A DNA stretch of 64,000 nt. It comes from JAPLDB01 sp038230515. Its GTDB lineage: Bacteria > Bacteroidota > Bacteroidia > AKYH767-A > 2013-40CM-41-45. The notes beneath the pieces were generated by a model, which was not told the DNA's origin, searched no databases, and saw only the letters and a list, made by a program, of their open reading frames with translations. A program made the position numbers and the translations under genes. This document shows positions 40,939 through 49,708 of this stretch, piece after piece. Position 1 is the stretch's first letter, and every line of letters begins with the position of its first letter. The stretch lies in the NCBI GenBank assembly GCA_038230515.1, contig JBBRND010000006.1, positions 98,271-162,270 on the forward strand, read 5' to 3'.

Positions 40939-42867
40939 ATGAAAAAAGTAATTGGTATAGATTTAGGAACTACCAACAGTTGCGTTTCCGTGATGGAAGG
41001 CAATGAGCCCGTGGTAATTGCAAACAGCGAAGGACGCAGAACCACTCCCTCTATCGTTGCATTTTTAGAAAATGGAGAACGTAAAGTTGGAGATCCTGCA
41101 AAACGGCAGGCAATCACCAATCCTCGCAATACGGTTTCTTCCATCAAAAGATTTATGGGCGAAACGTTCGATCGTGTAACAAAAGAAGCGGAGCGCGTGC
41201 CATACAAAGTGGTGAAAGGAGAAAATAATACTCCACGCGTACAGATCAATGACCGCATGTACACACCGCAGGAAATTTCGGCTATCGTTCTTCAGAAAAT
41301 GAAAAAGACGGCTGAAGATTACCTCGGTCATGAAGTAAATGAAGCAGTGATTACTGTTCCTGCATACTTTAACGATTCGCAACGCCAGGCAACAAAAGAA
41401 GCTGGCGAAGTGGCAGGATTAAAAGTTCTCCGTATCATCAACGAGCCGACAGCAGCAGCACTTGCTTATGGTCTTGATAAAAAACATAAAGACGAAAAGA
41501 TTGCTGTGTTCGATTTGGGAGGAGGTACATTTGACATTTCCGTTCTTGAATTGGGCGATGGAGTGTTTGAAGTAAAATCAACAAACGGTGATACGCATCT
41601 CGGTGGTGATGACTTCGATCAGAAAATTATTGACTGGCTTGCTGACGAATTTAAGAAAGATGAAGGGCTTGATCTGAAAAAAGATCCGATGGCTTTGCAA
41701 CGTTTAAAAGAAGCAGCAGAAAAGGCAAAGATTGAATTATCAAGCTCAACAGAAACCGAAGTAAATCTGCCGTACATCATGCCGGTGGACGGAGTTCCGA
41801 AGCACTTGGTGAAGAAACTTACGCGCGCAAAGTTTGAACAACTATGTGATGACTTGATTCAACGCACACTTACTCCGTGTAAGAAAGCGTTGGAAGATGC
41901 AGGCATGCAGCCCAATCAGATTGATGAAGTAATTTTAGTAGGTGGATCAACACGCATTCCTGCCATACAGGCATTAGTTGAAAAATTTTTTGGCAAAACT
42001 CCTCATAAGGGTGTAAATCCGGATGAAGTAGTTGCAATCGGTGCAGCCATTCAGGGTGCTGTATTGACAGGAGAGGTGACAGATGTTTTATTACTTGATG
42101 TTACTCCGCTCAGTATGGGGATTGAAACGATGGGAAATGTGTTTACCAAAATGATTGAAGCCAACACTACTATTCCTTCAAAGAAAACAGAAACATTCAG
42201 CACGGCAAGCGATAATCAGCCAAGTGTTGAAATACACATTCTACAAGGTGAGCGCTCAATGGCAAAGGATAACCGCACCATCGGCAGATTCCATCTTGAT
42301 GGTATTCCTCCTGCACCGCGTGGAGTTCCGCAGATTGAAGTTACATTTGATATTGATGCAAACGGAATTCTTCACGTTGCTGCAAAAGATAAAGCAACCG
42401 GCAAATCGCAGAATATCCGCATTGAAGCAAGCAGCGGATTAACAGATGCTGAAATCAAAAAGATGAAAGCAGAAGCGGAAGCAAATGCCGATGCCGACCG
42501 CAAAGCAAAAGAAGATGTGGAGAAAATAAATCAGGCAGACCAATTGATTTTTCAAACTGAAAAACAGTTGAAAGAATATGGCGACAAACTTTCAGCAGGA
42601 AACAAGGAAGCGATTCAAAAAGCATTGAGCGATTTGAAGGATGCACACAAAGAGCGCGATCTTGCAAAGATTGATACTACTCTTGCTACTCTTAACACTG
42701 CATGGCAAACTGCGAGCGAAGAGATGTATAAAGCCACTCAAAATGCCGGAGGAACCGCTGGAGGACCTGCTGATGCAAACACTCCACCGAATGCAGGCAC
42801 CGAACAAAAACCGGAAGGTGATGTTACTGATGTTGACTTCGAAGAAGTGAAAGAAGATAAAAAGTAA
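40939..42867 (+). CDS. dnaK: Molecular chaperone DnaK (Hsp70)
   Basis: DnaK folds and protects proteins in an ATP-driven cycle with DnaJ and GrpE. The 642-residue protein begins KVIGIDLGTTNSCVSVMEGN and has the ATPase signatures FDLGGGTFDISVLE and ILVGGSTRIPAIQ, the linker DVLLLDVTPLSMGIET, the substrate-binding domain and a lid ending in a disordered tail with the terminal DVDFEEVKEDKK. dnaJ and grpE are not adjacent. No CIRCE operator was seen upstream. A strong terminator follows. Confidence 0.98.
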   Translation: MKKVIGIDLGTTNSCVSVMEGNEPVVIANSEGRRTTPSIVAFLENGERKVGDPAKRQAITNPRNTVSSIKRFMGETFDRVTKEAERVPYKVVKGENNTPRVQINDRMYTPQEISAIVLQKMKKTAEDYLGHEVNEAVITVPAYFNDSQRQATKEAGEVAGLKVLRIINEPTAAALAYGLDKKHKDEKIAVFDLGGGTFDISVLELGDGVFEVKSTNGDTHLGGDDFDQKIIDWLADEFKKDEGLDLKKDPMALQRLKEAAEKAKIELSSSTETEVNLPYIMPVDGVPKHLVKKLTRAKFEQLCDDLIQRTLTPCKKALEDAGMQPNQIDEVILVGGSTRIPAIQALVEKFFGKTPHKGVNPDEVVAIGAAIQGAVLTGEVTDVLLLDVTPLSMGIETMGNVFTKMIEANTTIPSKKTETFSTASDNQPSVEIHILQGERSMAKDNRTIGRFHLDGIPPAPRGVPQIEVTFDIDANGILHVAAKDKATGKSQNIRIEASSGLTDAEIKKMKAEAEANADADRKAKEDVEKINQADQLIFQTEKQLKEYGDKLSAGNKEAIQKALSDLKDAHKERDLAKIDTTLATLNTAWQTASEEMYKATQNAGGTAGGPADANTPPNAGTEQKPEGDVTDVDFEEVKEDKK

Positions 42868-42892
42868 GAAGTAGTAGGTATTGAACTTTAAG

Positions 42893-42925
42893 AAGGGAAT
42901 CTTTTCAGATTCCCTTTCTTATTTG
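42893..42925 (+). terminator. Rho-independent terminator after dnaK
   Basis: AAGGGAATC, loop TTTTCA, GATTCCCTT: a perfect 9-bp stem followed by TCTTATTT. The A-rich left flank makes it usable by the convergent gene as well. Confidence 0.85.
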
Positions 42926-42956
42926 CGATTGGGCAGGAGAAAAATGATTCTGAAGA

Positions 42957-44393
42957 CTACTTACTTAAAAATTTTCCTCGATCTTCTTTTAAATAAGGTC
43001 TCGCTCCGAAAAGTGTGATGTCAACATTGCGCATTAAACGGTTGTAATACTCTTGCTTCGGCAGGTAATAAATATCATAACCCTTGCCGATAAAAGTGAG
43101 CAGCGAATCCTGCTTGATGTAGTCCCGAATCTGAATATCCATTTCTGACGGACCTCTTCTCTGCAGGTAAAGTTGATTGTACCATCTGCCCGCTATCAAT
43201 AAAGATTTTCTTCTCAGCGTATCGAATGACTGTAAAAGATCGGTAGTGAACTTCATTCCGTTTGCTCTGCGCGATTCGTAAGAGATGATGGGTCCATCAA
43301 GCGCATCTATGCTGAGTTTTTCTTCTCCCTGGTTGAAAGCAAATGATAAGGATGAAGCGGTGGCTGCATCTTCCCTCTCAACGGGACTTATGTTGAAGAA
43401 GAACGGGGATATGATGAGCATGACGGAAAAAAAAGTAAACGCTTTGCTGTAAAGATATTTTCCGAAAAGAAGAATGAGAAACGGAATCATGGGAATGAGG
43501 TAACCGGACTCCATCGGGAGTTTTAGAAAAGCAATGATGTAAAGATCAACTGCGATTAACCATGCCACTACATATTTCTCGTTGATGGATCGCGGAAATA
43601 AAAATCTGCGCGCGTTAACAGTATTTGGCAGGAAAAATAAAAAGACCGAGATGATTAATCCTGCAAGTCCAACTAATCCCCATGTTTCAATAAAAAATTT
43701 ATACAACACTTTCGAGATGGATGGATAAGGCAGATCGTAATACATAAAGAAGCCGCTGCCATAACGTGCATACACCGGATAAAATAAAAGCGCGCCAACT
43801 GCAAGTGTGCTGATTACAAGTTTCAGTATCCTGATGATATTTTCTCTACTGGTGCCTGACTGAATAATCATGATGGCAAACGGTATGAGCATGGCTCCCG
43901 CTGTGATGCGGCAGCCGATGGCGATGCCGAGAAAAATGCCTGCCAACACAGGGCGATACTTTGCCACACAATATAGACTGATGAGCATGAACGAGAGCGA
44001 CCACACATAATCAATCGTAGTGGTGCTGTTGATATAAATGATGGGGACGAATGCAAGTGCAGCGGCTCCGAGGAAAACATATTTAAACTTCCAGGTATTA
44101 AGCGTGAGTGCGAAAAACAGAATGCCGATGCTGCTGATAATTGCCGTGAGCATGTTTAAACGCCATGCATATCCGTTGTAAAAAAGTGAACAGATAAATT
44201 CCTGAACGGGGTAGCCGGGAAAACGCGATACCTCATACACTCCGGTTTGCGCAATGTTGTGCGCGACAATTGCAACTGACCAGGAATCGCCATCGAGCCC
44301 GTAACCCTGAGAGAGAAACGGCAGGCGAGAGAGAAAGATGACAACTGCGAAGAGCCAGAACTTAAATGAATCTGTTTTGAAGAAGCGTTCCAA
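42957..44393 (-). CDS. Polytopic membrane protein, GT-C glycosyltransferase-like
   Basis: The 478-residue protein has about ten hydrophobic helices and a GLDGDSW motif in the first external loop (residues about 32-38), where GT-C mannosyl- or arabinosyl-transferases place their acidic catalytic residues; SRFPGYPVQE and GIAIGCRITAGAMLIPF are also typical of polyprenyl-phosphate-sugar-dependent enzymes. A soluble C-terminal part follows. It would glycosylate a lipid or protein on the periplasmic side; the substrate is unknown. Confidence 0.65.
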   Translation of the reverse strand: MERFFKTDSFKFWLFAVVIFLSRLPFLSQGYGLDGDSWSVAIVAHNIAQTGVYEVSRFPGYPVQEFICSLFYNGYAWRLNMLTAIISSIGILFFALTLNTWKFKYVFLGAAALAFVPIIYINSTTTIDYVWSLSFMLISLYCVAKYRPVLAGIFLGIAIGCRITAGAMLIPFAIMIIQSGTSRENIIRILKLVISTLAVGALLFYPVYARYGSGFFMYYDLPYPSISKVLYKFFIETWGLVGLAGLIISVFLFFLPNTVNARRFLFPRSINEKYVVAWLIAVDLYIIAFLKLPMESGYLIPMIPFLILLFGKYLYSKAFTFFSVMLIISPFFFNISPVEREDAATASSLSFAFNQGEEKLSIDALDGPIISYESRRANGMKFTTDLLQSFDTLRRKSLLIAGRWYNQLYLQRRGPSEMDIQIRDYIKQDSLLTFIGKGYDIYYLPKQEYYNRLMRNVDITLFGARPYLKEDRGKFLSK

Positions 44394-44521
44394 TTGAGAA
44401 AAGTAATGAGTATAAAATAAGAAGTATTAAAAATGTGAGCGGAAGACCCACCTTCATTTCCAGAGTGTCAAATATCTGCTAAAAAAAATTGTTCAATCAC
44501 GGCTGAATGAAAAAGTTTTCC

Positions 44522-45220
44522 TCAAAAATCTTTCGCATCAAGCTGACTCATGAAGTGCATGATGCGCGCACTCTTGCCTGCAATGTATGGCGTTGGCTTT
44601 GCGGGATTCCACTTGAGAGGATTGGGCAGCACTGCTGCAATAAGTGATGCTTCGCGGATGGAAAGTTTTTTTGCCGGCTTGTGAAAGTATTCCTGAGCCG
44701 CGGCTTCAGCGCCATACACTCCATCGCCAGTTTCTATCACGTTTAAATAAACTTCCATGATTCGCTTTTTGCTCCAGAACACTTCAATCAGAAAAGTAAA
44801 GTAAACCTCAAAGCCCTTTCGCACCCAGCTTCGCGCGGGAAACAGGAAAACATTTTTTGCTGTTTGCTGAGAAATGGTGCTTGCCCCGCGCACGCGTTTT
44901 CCTTTGTGCGCATCGTTATACTTTTCAGCTTTTTTTATGGCGTCAAAGTCGAAGCCGAAGTGTTCTTCAAAGTTCTGATCTTCTGAAGCCATTACAGCAA
45001 GCGGCATTGCGGGGCTCATTTCGTCAAGTGAGGTCCAGTCTTTTTTAAGTGTGAGCTTTTTATCAGAAGAAAAAATCTGTTGTGCGCACCTGATTATCAT
45101 TAACGTTGTAAAGGGCACGGGTACAAACCGAAACAAAATAGTGCTGCCAATACTGAGGATGAAAAACCATTTTATGATTTTCAAGAGCCATGCTCCTATT
45201 CTTTTGAAAAACTTTTTCAT
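44522..45220 (-). CDS. mtgA: Monofunctional biosynthetic peptidoglycan transglycosylase
   Basis: MtgA polymerises lipid II into glycan strands without a transpeptidase domain. The 232-residue protein has one N-terminal membrane anchor (WLLKIIKWFFILSIGSTILF) and the GT51 motifs VMASEDQNFEEHFGFD (catalytic Glu), RGASTISQQTAKNVF, RSWVRKGFEVYFTFLIE, KRIMEVYLN and GVYGAEAAAQEYF. ATG at 45220 is chosen because a promoter box ends 7 nt upstream; the frame is open further but the extension has no conserved features. Array E lies just upstream. Confidence 0.93.
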   Translation of the reverse strand: MKKFFKRIGAWLLKIIKWFFILSIGSTILFRFVPVPFTTLMIIRCAQQIFSSDKKLTLKKDWTSLDEMSPAMPLAVMASEDQNFEEHFGFDFDAIKKAEKYNDAHKGKRVRGASTISQQTAKNVFLFPARSWVRKGFEVYFTFLIEVFWSKKRIMEVYLNVIETGDGVYGAEAAAQEYFHKPAKKLSIREASLIAAVLPNPLKWNPAKPTPYIAGKSARIMHFMSQLDAKDF

Positions 45221-45227
45221 GAGCGGG

Positions 45228-45235
45228 CGAAGATA
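45228..45235 (-). promoter_or_regulatory. Probable promoter box TATCTTCG for mtgA
   Basis: One mismatch to TAnnTTTG, 7 nt before the ATG at 45220. Confidence 0.45.
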
Positions 45236-45350
45236 ATTGATCGCCCGATGCTGAAAATTGGCAATTGAGAAACCATCGCAAAGTTTTCGACATTGAAATT
45301 TTATTTTGCAGAAACGCGTTTTCATTGCGCGTCTTTTTAGTTTTCATCCT

Positions 45351-45561
45351 CAACATTGATTTTTGAAGTGTTGACATTGGCGGCTGAATGCGTAGCAATG
45401 GCTTTTGAGAAACAAGCAATGCATTTTGAATGGTTAGCAACGCACTTTGAAGATGAAGCAATGCACTTTGAGTGCTTAGCAATGACGGCTGATGATTAAG
45501 CAATGATGCGTGAAAACAAAGCAATCGGCAGAAAAAATGCTGAAAATGAAGATTTTGGTGG
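45351..45561. repeat. 21-bp degenerate tandem array E (about 9-10 units)
   Basis: Exact 21-bp steps run from 45373 through 45394, 45415, 45436, 45457, 45478, 45499, 45520 and 45541, with one more unit at 45351 offset by 1 bp. Units begin AGCAATG, then a CACTTTGA-like core, then 6-7 free bases. The minus strand would encode a leucine-rich heptapeptide (SALLTIQ-like), which is the consequence of the 21-bp period and not evidence of a gene. It lies between divergent mtgA and a secreted-protein gene. Confidence 0.87.
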
Positions 45562-45575
45562 GTGAAAAACTTTTG

Positions 45576-45583
45576 TAGGTTTG
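45576..45583 (+). promoter_or_regulatory. Promoter box TAGGTTTG
   Basis: Perfect match within AACTTTTGTAGGTTTGC, a context repeated almost exactly at 46372. It lies 31 nt upstream of the ATG at 45615. Confidence 0.6.
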
Positions 45584-45614
45584 CCCGGAATATTTTAATC
45601 TTGGATGCCATTAC

Positions 45615-46325
45615 ATGAACCGACTGCCTGCAATTTTGCTTTTGTTTGTATTGACACAAACAGTAGTTTTCGCGCAGGAAAAGCCAAGCATGAAAAAAAT
45701 AGGCCAACGAAAGCAGAATAAAATGCTGATGAAGGAGGAAATTAAAATATTAAAGGAGGGGGTATTGTTGGTGAGACTGCGCACGAAAGAAAATTCGATT
45801 CTTGCGTTGAAGAGAATTGGAAGAGATAAATTGGCAAACAAAATTGAGGAAAAACAAATAAACTATAATAAGAAGATCGTCTCTGCCTTCAGAACCAATT
45901 TTACATTTTGTCCTACTTATTTTTTCTACAGCAACTACTCGGACAGTATTATATCAAAACAAATAAAGGGAGTCATTTTTTTGAATGATAGTTTGCAAGC
46001 AGACTCAACAATCAAATTAACAACCACTAATTTTTTAACCGCTGAGTTTGGAATTATTGAACAAGACACTGCCAAATATCTTGATAGTTATTATTCTTAT
46101 TCAGGTGACAGCGGGCTTGAAAGAAGAAGTTCTTATTACGGTGAGCCCGATATGGGATTTGGTGTACTGAAAATAATGAGCGATCAATTCGTGCAATTAA
46201 AAAATCCATTTCCCTATTATGTGAGAACATTTGATTCACTTCCTATCAAGCGAAAATTTTCAAAGACGGTGTTGAAGATGAACAAACTATTATTCAACTA
46301 CTATACAATGAATAACCGCAGCTAA
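45615..46325 (+). CDS. Secreted hypothetical protein
   Basis: The 236-residue protein has a signal peptide (LPAILLLFVLTQTVVFAQ), a Lys-rich helical segment (QRKQNKMLMKEEIKILKEGV) and a mixed domain with DSYYSYSGDSGLERRSSYYG. No sorting domain and no known family were recognised. It is followed by an RDD gene under a near-identical promoter. Confidence 0.55.
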   Translation: MNRLPAILLLFVLTQTVVFAQEKPSMKKIGQRKQNKMLMKEEIKILKEGVLLVRLRTKENSILALKRIGRDKLANKIEEKQINYNKKIVSAFRTNFTFCPTYFFYSNYSDSIISKQIKGVIFLNDSLQADSTIKLTTTNFLTAEFGIIEQDTAKYLDSYYSYSGDSGLERRSSYYGEPDMGFGVLKIMSDQFVQLKNPFPYYVRTFDSLPIKRKFSKTVLKMNKLLFNYYTMNNRS

Positions 46326-46371
46326 CAAAAAGTCAATGCGCAACAACCACTCTAATAAAAATTAACTTTTG

Positions 46372-46379
46372 TAGGTTTG
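46372..46379 (+). promoter_or_regulatory. Promoter box TAGGTTTG
   Basis: Same box and flanks as at 45576 (AACTTTTGTAGGTTTGC, then CGGAATATT), 41 nt upstream of the ATG at 46421. Confidence 0.6.
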
Positions 46380-46420
46380 CTGCGGAATATTAAAATACTA
46401 ACTGTAAAACCAACTAAATT

Positions 46421-46858
46421 ATGGAAACAGAAAATCAATTAGTCACTGAATCAATCAACAAAGAAAATTTTCCTCCTTTGGTTAAAAGATTTCAGTCAGC
46501 AATTATTGACTTAGTATTCATTATTCTTTGCATGGTATTATTCAGCCAACTTTTGGCGAACACAAACGAAGAGAAAACAGGACCTTTGCGAGGGTTCTTG
46601 TTGTTCGGTTTATTTTTTCTTTACGAACCTTTTTGTGTTGCTTTCGGATGCACAATTGGAAATTATATTTCCGGAATAAGAATAAGAAAGTTTGAAGATG
46701 AAGGGAAACGAATAAACATTTTGAATTCCTATCTCCGGCTTATTGTAAAATTTCTTTTAGGAACTATTTCTTTTTTTACAGTTACTTCTAACAAATCAAG
46801 AAGAGCAATTCACGATATGGCTGCCGGTTCCATTGTGGTTTATGCAAAACAGAAATGA
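46421..46858 (+). CDS. RDD family membrane protein
   Basis: The 145-residue protein carries an RDD-type fold: an opening VKRFQSAIIDLVFIILCMVL (R and D spaced as in the family), a second hydrophobic segment, GCTIGNYISGIRIRK and a third segment ending in RRAIHDMAAGSIVVY. RDD proteins are small inner-membrane proteins, some linked to ion transport; the role here is unknown. Confidence 0.82.
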   Translation: METENQLVTESINKENFPPLVKRFQSAIIDLVFIILCMVLFSQLLANTNEEKTGPLRGFLLFGLFFLYEPFCVAFGCTIGNYISGIRIRKFEDEGKRINILNSYLRLIVKFLLGTISFFTVTSNKSRRAIHDMAAGSIVVYAKQK

Positions 46859-47008
46859 TGGGTGCTGTTTCAACTAAAAACTTCCCTCCCCTCCAACAAA
46901 AAAAATATTATCATTACAAACTCAACTAAACGGGCAAGCCGAAAACCGAACAGAGTAGGCGCTAAAAAAAAGTGCGGAGTCAGCACTTAAATCACTGACA
47001 ACACGACA

Positions 47009-47497
47009 ATGAAAAAAATGATTCTCGGATTTGTTATGCTTCTCGGCATCATCTCCATGCCTTCGATTTCTTTTTCGCAGGCAAACACCAATCAGCAAGT
47101 AGCTGACGAAATTATTGGAATGGTAAAAGCACAGTGGGCAGCGCAGTCAGCCGACCCCGGAAATGTGACTGAAATTTTCAAAAACGTTGCCGATGATTAC
47201 ACTGAATTTAATGCTGACTTCGCTACCCGAGTTGACGGCAAAAATGTAACAATGAGTTTGGCTGAACCTGCCGGAAAAAGTCCTTCCCGCAGAGTGGCAG
47301 CCGAAATGCTAAACCCTAAAGTGCAGGTATATGGCGATGCTGCAATTCTTACGTACAACTTTGCAGGAAAAACAAAAAACAAAGACGGAGAACTGACTCC
47401 CTTCCGCTCAAAATCCACGCGCGTATTTGTGAAGCAAGGCGGCAAATGGAAATTAGTACATGCTAATTTTGGTTCCGATCCGATGCCGAAAGATTAA
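47009..47497 (+). CDS. Secreted SnoaL-like / DUF4440 (NTF2-fold) protein
   Basis: The 162-residue protein has a signal peptide (ILGFVMLLGIISMPSISFSQ) and one NTF2-like cone domain: helices with VADEIIGMVKAQWAAQ and FKNVADDYTEFNADF, then the strands VQVYGDAAILTYNF and STRVFVKQGGKWKLVHANFG typical of SnoaL/DUF4440. Such domains bind small ligands or act as enzymes; no catalytic residue can be assigned. Confidence 0.75.
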   Translation: MKKMILGFVMLLGIISMPSISFSQANTNQQVADEIIGMVKAQWAAQSADPGNVTEIFKNVADDYTEFNADFATRVDGKNVTMSLAEPAGKSPSRRVAAEMLNPKVQVYGDAAILTYNFAGKTKNKDGELTPFRSKSTRVFVKQGGKWKLVHANFGSDPMPKD

Positions 47498-47518
47498 GCG
47501 GCAATAATTATTGAAACT

Positions 47519-47553
47519 AACCCCTAAAGTGCCGAGGCGCTTTAGGGGTTTAA
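47519..47553 (+). terminator. Strong stem-loop terminator
   Basis: AACCCCTAAAGTGCC, loop GA, GGCGCTTTAGGGGTT: a 15-bp stem with one T-G wobble, followed by TTTAAAA. It separates the SnoaL-like gene from the next T9SS gene. Confidence 0.75.
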
Positions 47554-47574
47554 AATTCAAAAAGAAATTAACAA

Positions 47575-48387
47575 ATGAAATCCAACTTACTCCTTCTACT
47601 CTCCCTCCTCCTCTGCTCCACCTCCCTGATGGCACAACTGGATTTAACCACCGGAGGCAGCGGCACCACTACTGGCGTTCCGCAAAGCTATAATGAATCG
47701 CGGGAAATAGATGTTACCGTCCTTTCTTCTTTTGATCTGCAGCTTACATCTATGATGCTTAACCGTTTTTATGTTGGCGGAGATGGAATGGCTATTGTTG
47801 GCGCACGCATCTATGACAGCGGCACCTCTGCCCTGCTCTATTCCCGCGATACCACGGTCTATAATATTTTCAATGGGTTTATATGGATGCAGGCGTCTTA
47901 TGTACTTCATTCGGGACAATCTTATCGCATCGGATTTTACTGCTCCGGCACTAATTCTGACAACAGTGCTTATATGCATCAGCCCACCTCTTTTCCTTAT
48001 ACTGAAAGCAACAACATACTCCGCATCAATCATGCTTATTCCATATCGCAGGATACCTTCGCAGTTAATGTGAACATCTTTGTTCCGTTTGTTACGCTGT
48101 TCTATGACTCTCTTTCAACTACGAACCTAATGAATGAAGGTCATTCAGATGCTCCATTCAATTTGTTTCCAAATCCCGCAGGCGATTTCCTGAATATAAG
48201 TGCCGGTGCCGTTTATTCATCCATCAATATAGAAGTAATTGATGCTTTAGGCAAGGTTCTTATCAAACAAAAAGATGCTGATGTGCAGCATTTCAACATA
48301 AATAGTTCAGGATTGGCAAGCGGAGTTTATTTTGTAAAAATAACAGTGGATGAAAAAACGGCTGTTCTTAAACTCGTGAAGAACTAA
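47575..48387 (+). CDS. Secreted T9SS type A sorting-domain protein
   Basis: The 270-residue protein has a signal peptide (LLLLLSLLLCSTSLMAQ), a beta-sandwich domain of about 170 residues (DVTVLSSFDLQLTSMMLN, SYVLHSGQSYRIGFYC) and a sorting domain starting LFPNPAGDFLNIS and ending VYFVKITVDEKTAVLKLVKN. The middle domain resembles those found in other T9SS cargo with DUF-type jelly rolls; function unknown. No repeat element interrupts this sorting domain. Confidence 0.8.
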   Translation: MKSNLLLLLSLLLCSTSLMAQLDLTTGGSGTTTGVPQSYNESREIDVTVLSSFDLQLTSMMLNRFYVGGDGMAIVGARIYDSGTSALLYSRDTTVYNIFNGFIWMQASYVLHSGQSYRIGFYCSGTNSDNSAYMHQPTSFPYTESNNILRINHAYSISQDTFAVNVNIFVPFVTLFYDSLSTTNLMNEGHSDAPFNLFPNPAGDFLNISAGAVYSSINIEVIDALGKVLIKQKDADVQHFNINSSGLASGVYFVKITVDEKTAVLKLVKN

Positions 48388-48425
48388 GCACTAAAGTTTT
48401 CAAAATCCTTTAGCAACATTTCTGC

Positions 48426-49481
48426 TCACGAATTCTTTTTCGCAAGCACCATAGAGCCATATACGCGTTTGGAAACTTCAGCTATTACTTCAGGCAATAG
48501 TTTCACATCGTTTCCGCGAGTCATTACAGTGAGCAGGTATGGATCGTCATTCAGAAAAACAATGCCCGATTCGTGCAACTGGTGCGGCATTCCGGTGACT
48601 ACTTCGCCCATTTCGCCAAACTTATGTGCTACTTTTATTCCGGTAGGTATGCCTTCCATAAGCCCTTGCGTGAAAGTGCTTTCAGTAAGCATAGACAGTG
48701 CAAATTCGGCATCATCATTACTTATATATGCTGCATTGTACAACATGCGTAAAAATTTAGAATAGCCCGAGGCAGTAATTCCATAATTCTTGCTGTGCAA
48801 ATCGGGCTCCGGCAAACCAAGATCAGTAAAAAGTTTTATCACCATCGGCTGATCCACCTCCTGATTTAAAAGAAGAGTTGCATTGTTATCGCTTTTGGCA
48901 ACCATATAATATAAAAGCTGGCGGATGGTATATTTTTTTCCCGGCTGTATGGTTTCAGCATTGAAGGTTTGATGCGGAACACCGCCCGCACCGGAATAAT
49001 AAATCTCCTTATTCAACAGCCCGGGTTTCTGTTCCGCCTCGCGCAGATAGGTCATCATTATCGGCACTTTCACCAAGCTGCCGGGTGAATACGTTTCATC
49101 ATCATTTATGCCCATCCAGTTGCCGTCCTTAAACCTTCGCAAATACACGGAGGCATTCAAAATCTGACCGGTTTGTATTTTACTTTGAATAAAAGACGAA
49201 ACTTCATTCTTCAGCCCCGCAAACTCATCCGATTCCTTTCGCCCGTCACCAAGCAGCAGCGGATGAGTAAACTTATATTCATTCATTCTATACTGAACGG
49301 CTGGCGAAGGCGGACAATCTTTCTGAACCGGCAATGCGAGGCGCGATTGTTTCACTTCCTCCAAATGTGAATATTCCCGCCAGCCACCCAATGCTATCAA
49401 AATAATAGCGGCAATTAGAATATAAATTAAACGGATTCGCTTCTGAAAAAATCCACCCGCATCAAACTGTGCTGAAGCCAT
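48426..49481 (-). CDS. Serine hydrolase, class A beta-lactamase-like, membrane anchored
   Basis: The 351-residue protein has an N-terminal anchor (IRLIYILIAAIILIALGGW) and a beta-lactamase2-type domain: S-x2-K in YSPGSLVKVPIMMTYL, S-D-N in VAKSDNNATLLL and a K-F-G in place of K-T-G (VAHKFGEMG). The motif order matches class A enzymes and D-Ala-D-Ala peptidases, but the altered third motif and the anchor argue for a cell-wall or peptide role rather than drug resistance. ATG 49481 lies downstream of the promoter box at 49530; the open frame further upstream would place the box inside the gene. Confidence 0.8.
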   Translation of the reverse strand: MASAQFDAGGFFQKRIRLIYILIAAIILIALGGWREYSHLEEVKQSRLALPVQKDCPPSPAVQYRMNEYKFTHPLLLGDGRKESDEFAGLKNEVSSFIQSKIQTGQILNASVYLRRFKDGNWMGINDDETYSPGSLVKVPIMMTYLREAEQKPGLLNKEIYYSGAGGVPHQTFNAETIQPGKKYTIRQLLYYMVAKSDNNATLLLNQEVDQPMVIKLFTDLGLPEPDLHSKNYGITASGYSKFLRMLYNAAYISNDDAEFALSMLTESTFTQGLMEGIPTGIKVAHKFGEMGEVVTGMPHQLHESGIVFLNDDPYLLTVMTRGNDVKLLPEVIAEVSKRVYGSMVLAKKNS

Positions 49482-49529
49482 AAGTAAATTAGTTAAAGAG
49501 TAAAAATTTAAACTTAATAAATTGCGAAG

Positions 49530-49537
49530 CAAAAGTA
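49530..49537 (-). promoter_or_regulatory. Promoter box TACTTTTG
   Basis: Perfect minus-strand match 48 nt upstream of the ATG at 49481; supports the shorter start of the serine hydrolase. Confidence 0.5.
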
Positions 49538-49708
49538 ATCCTTCAATTTGGAAGAATTTCTGTGTATTCCGGTTATTCGTCAAGATTATTAAATGATAAT
49601 GTTGACTGATAACTGAAAACAATTATCGGTAACAATGAAACCTATTTTTTGTTTTCCTCATACAAAAGAAAGTACAAACATTCTTTTTAAGTTAATACAA
49701 AAACAGAA

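Noticed and set aside
45063..45707. 214-codon minus-strand frame through array E
   Set aside because: Overlaps the starts of both mtgA and the gene at 45615; the leucine-rich heptads come from the DNA period.
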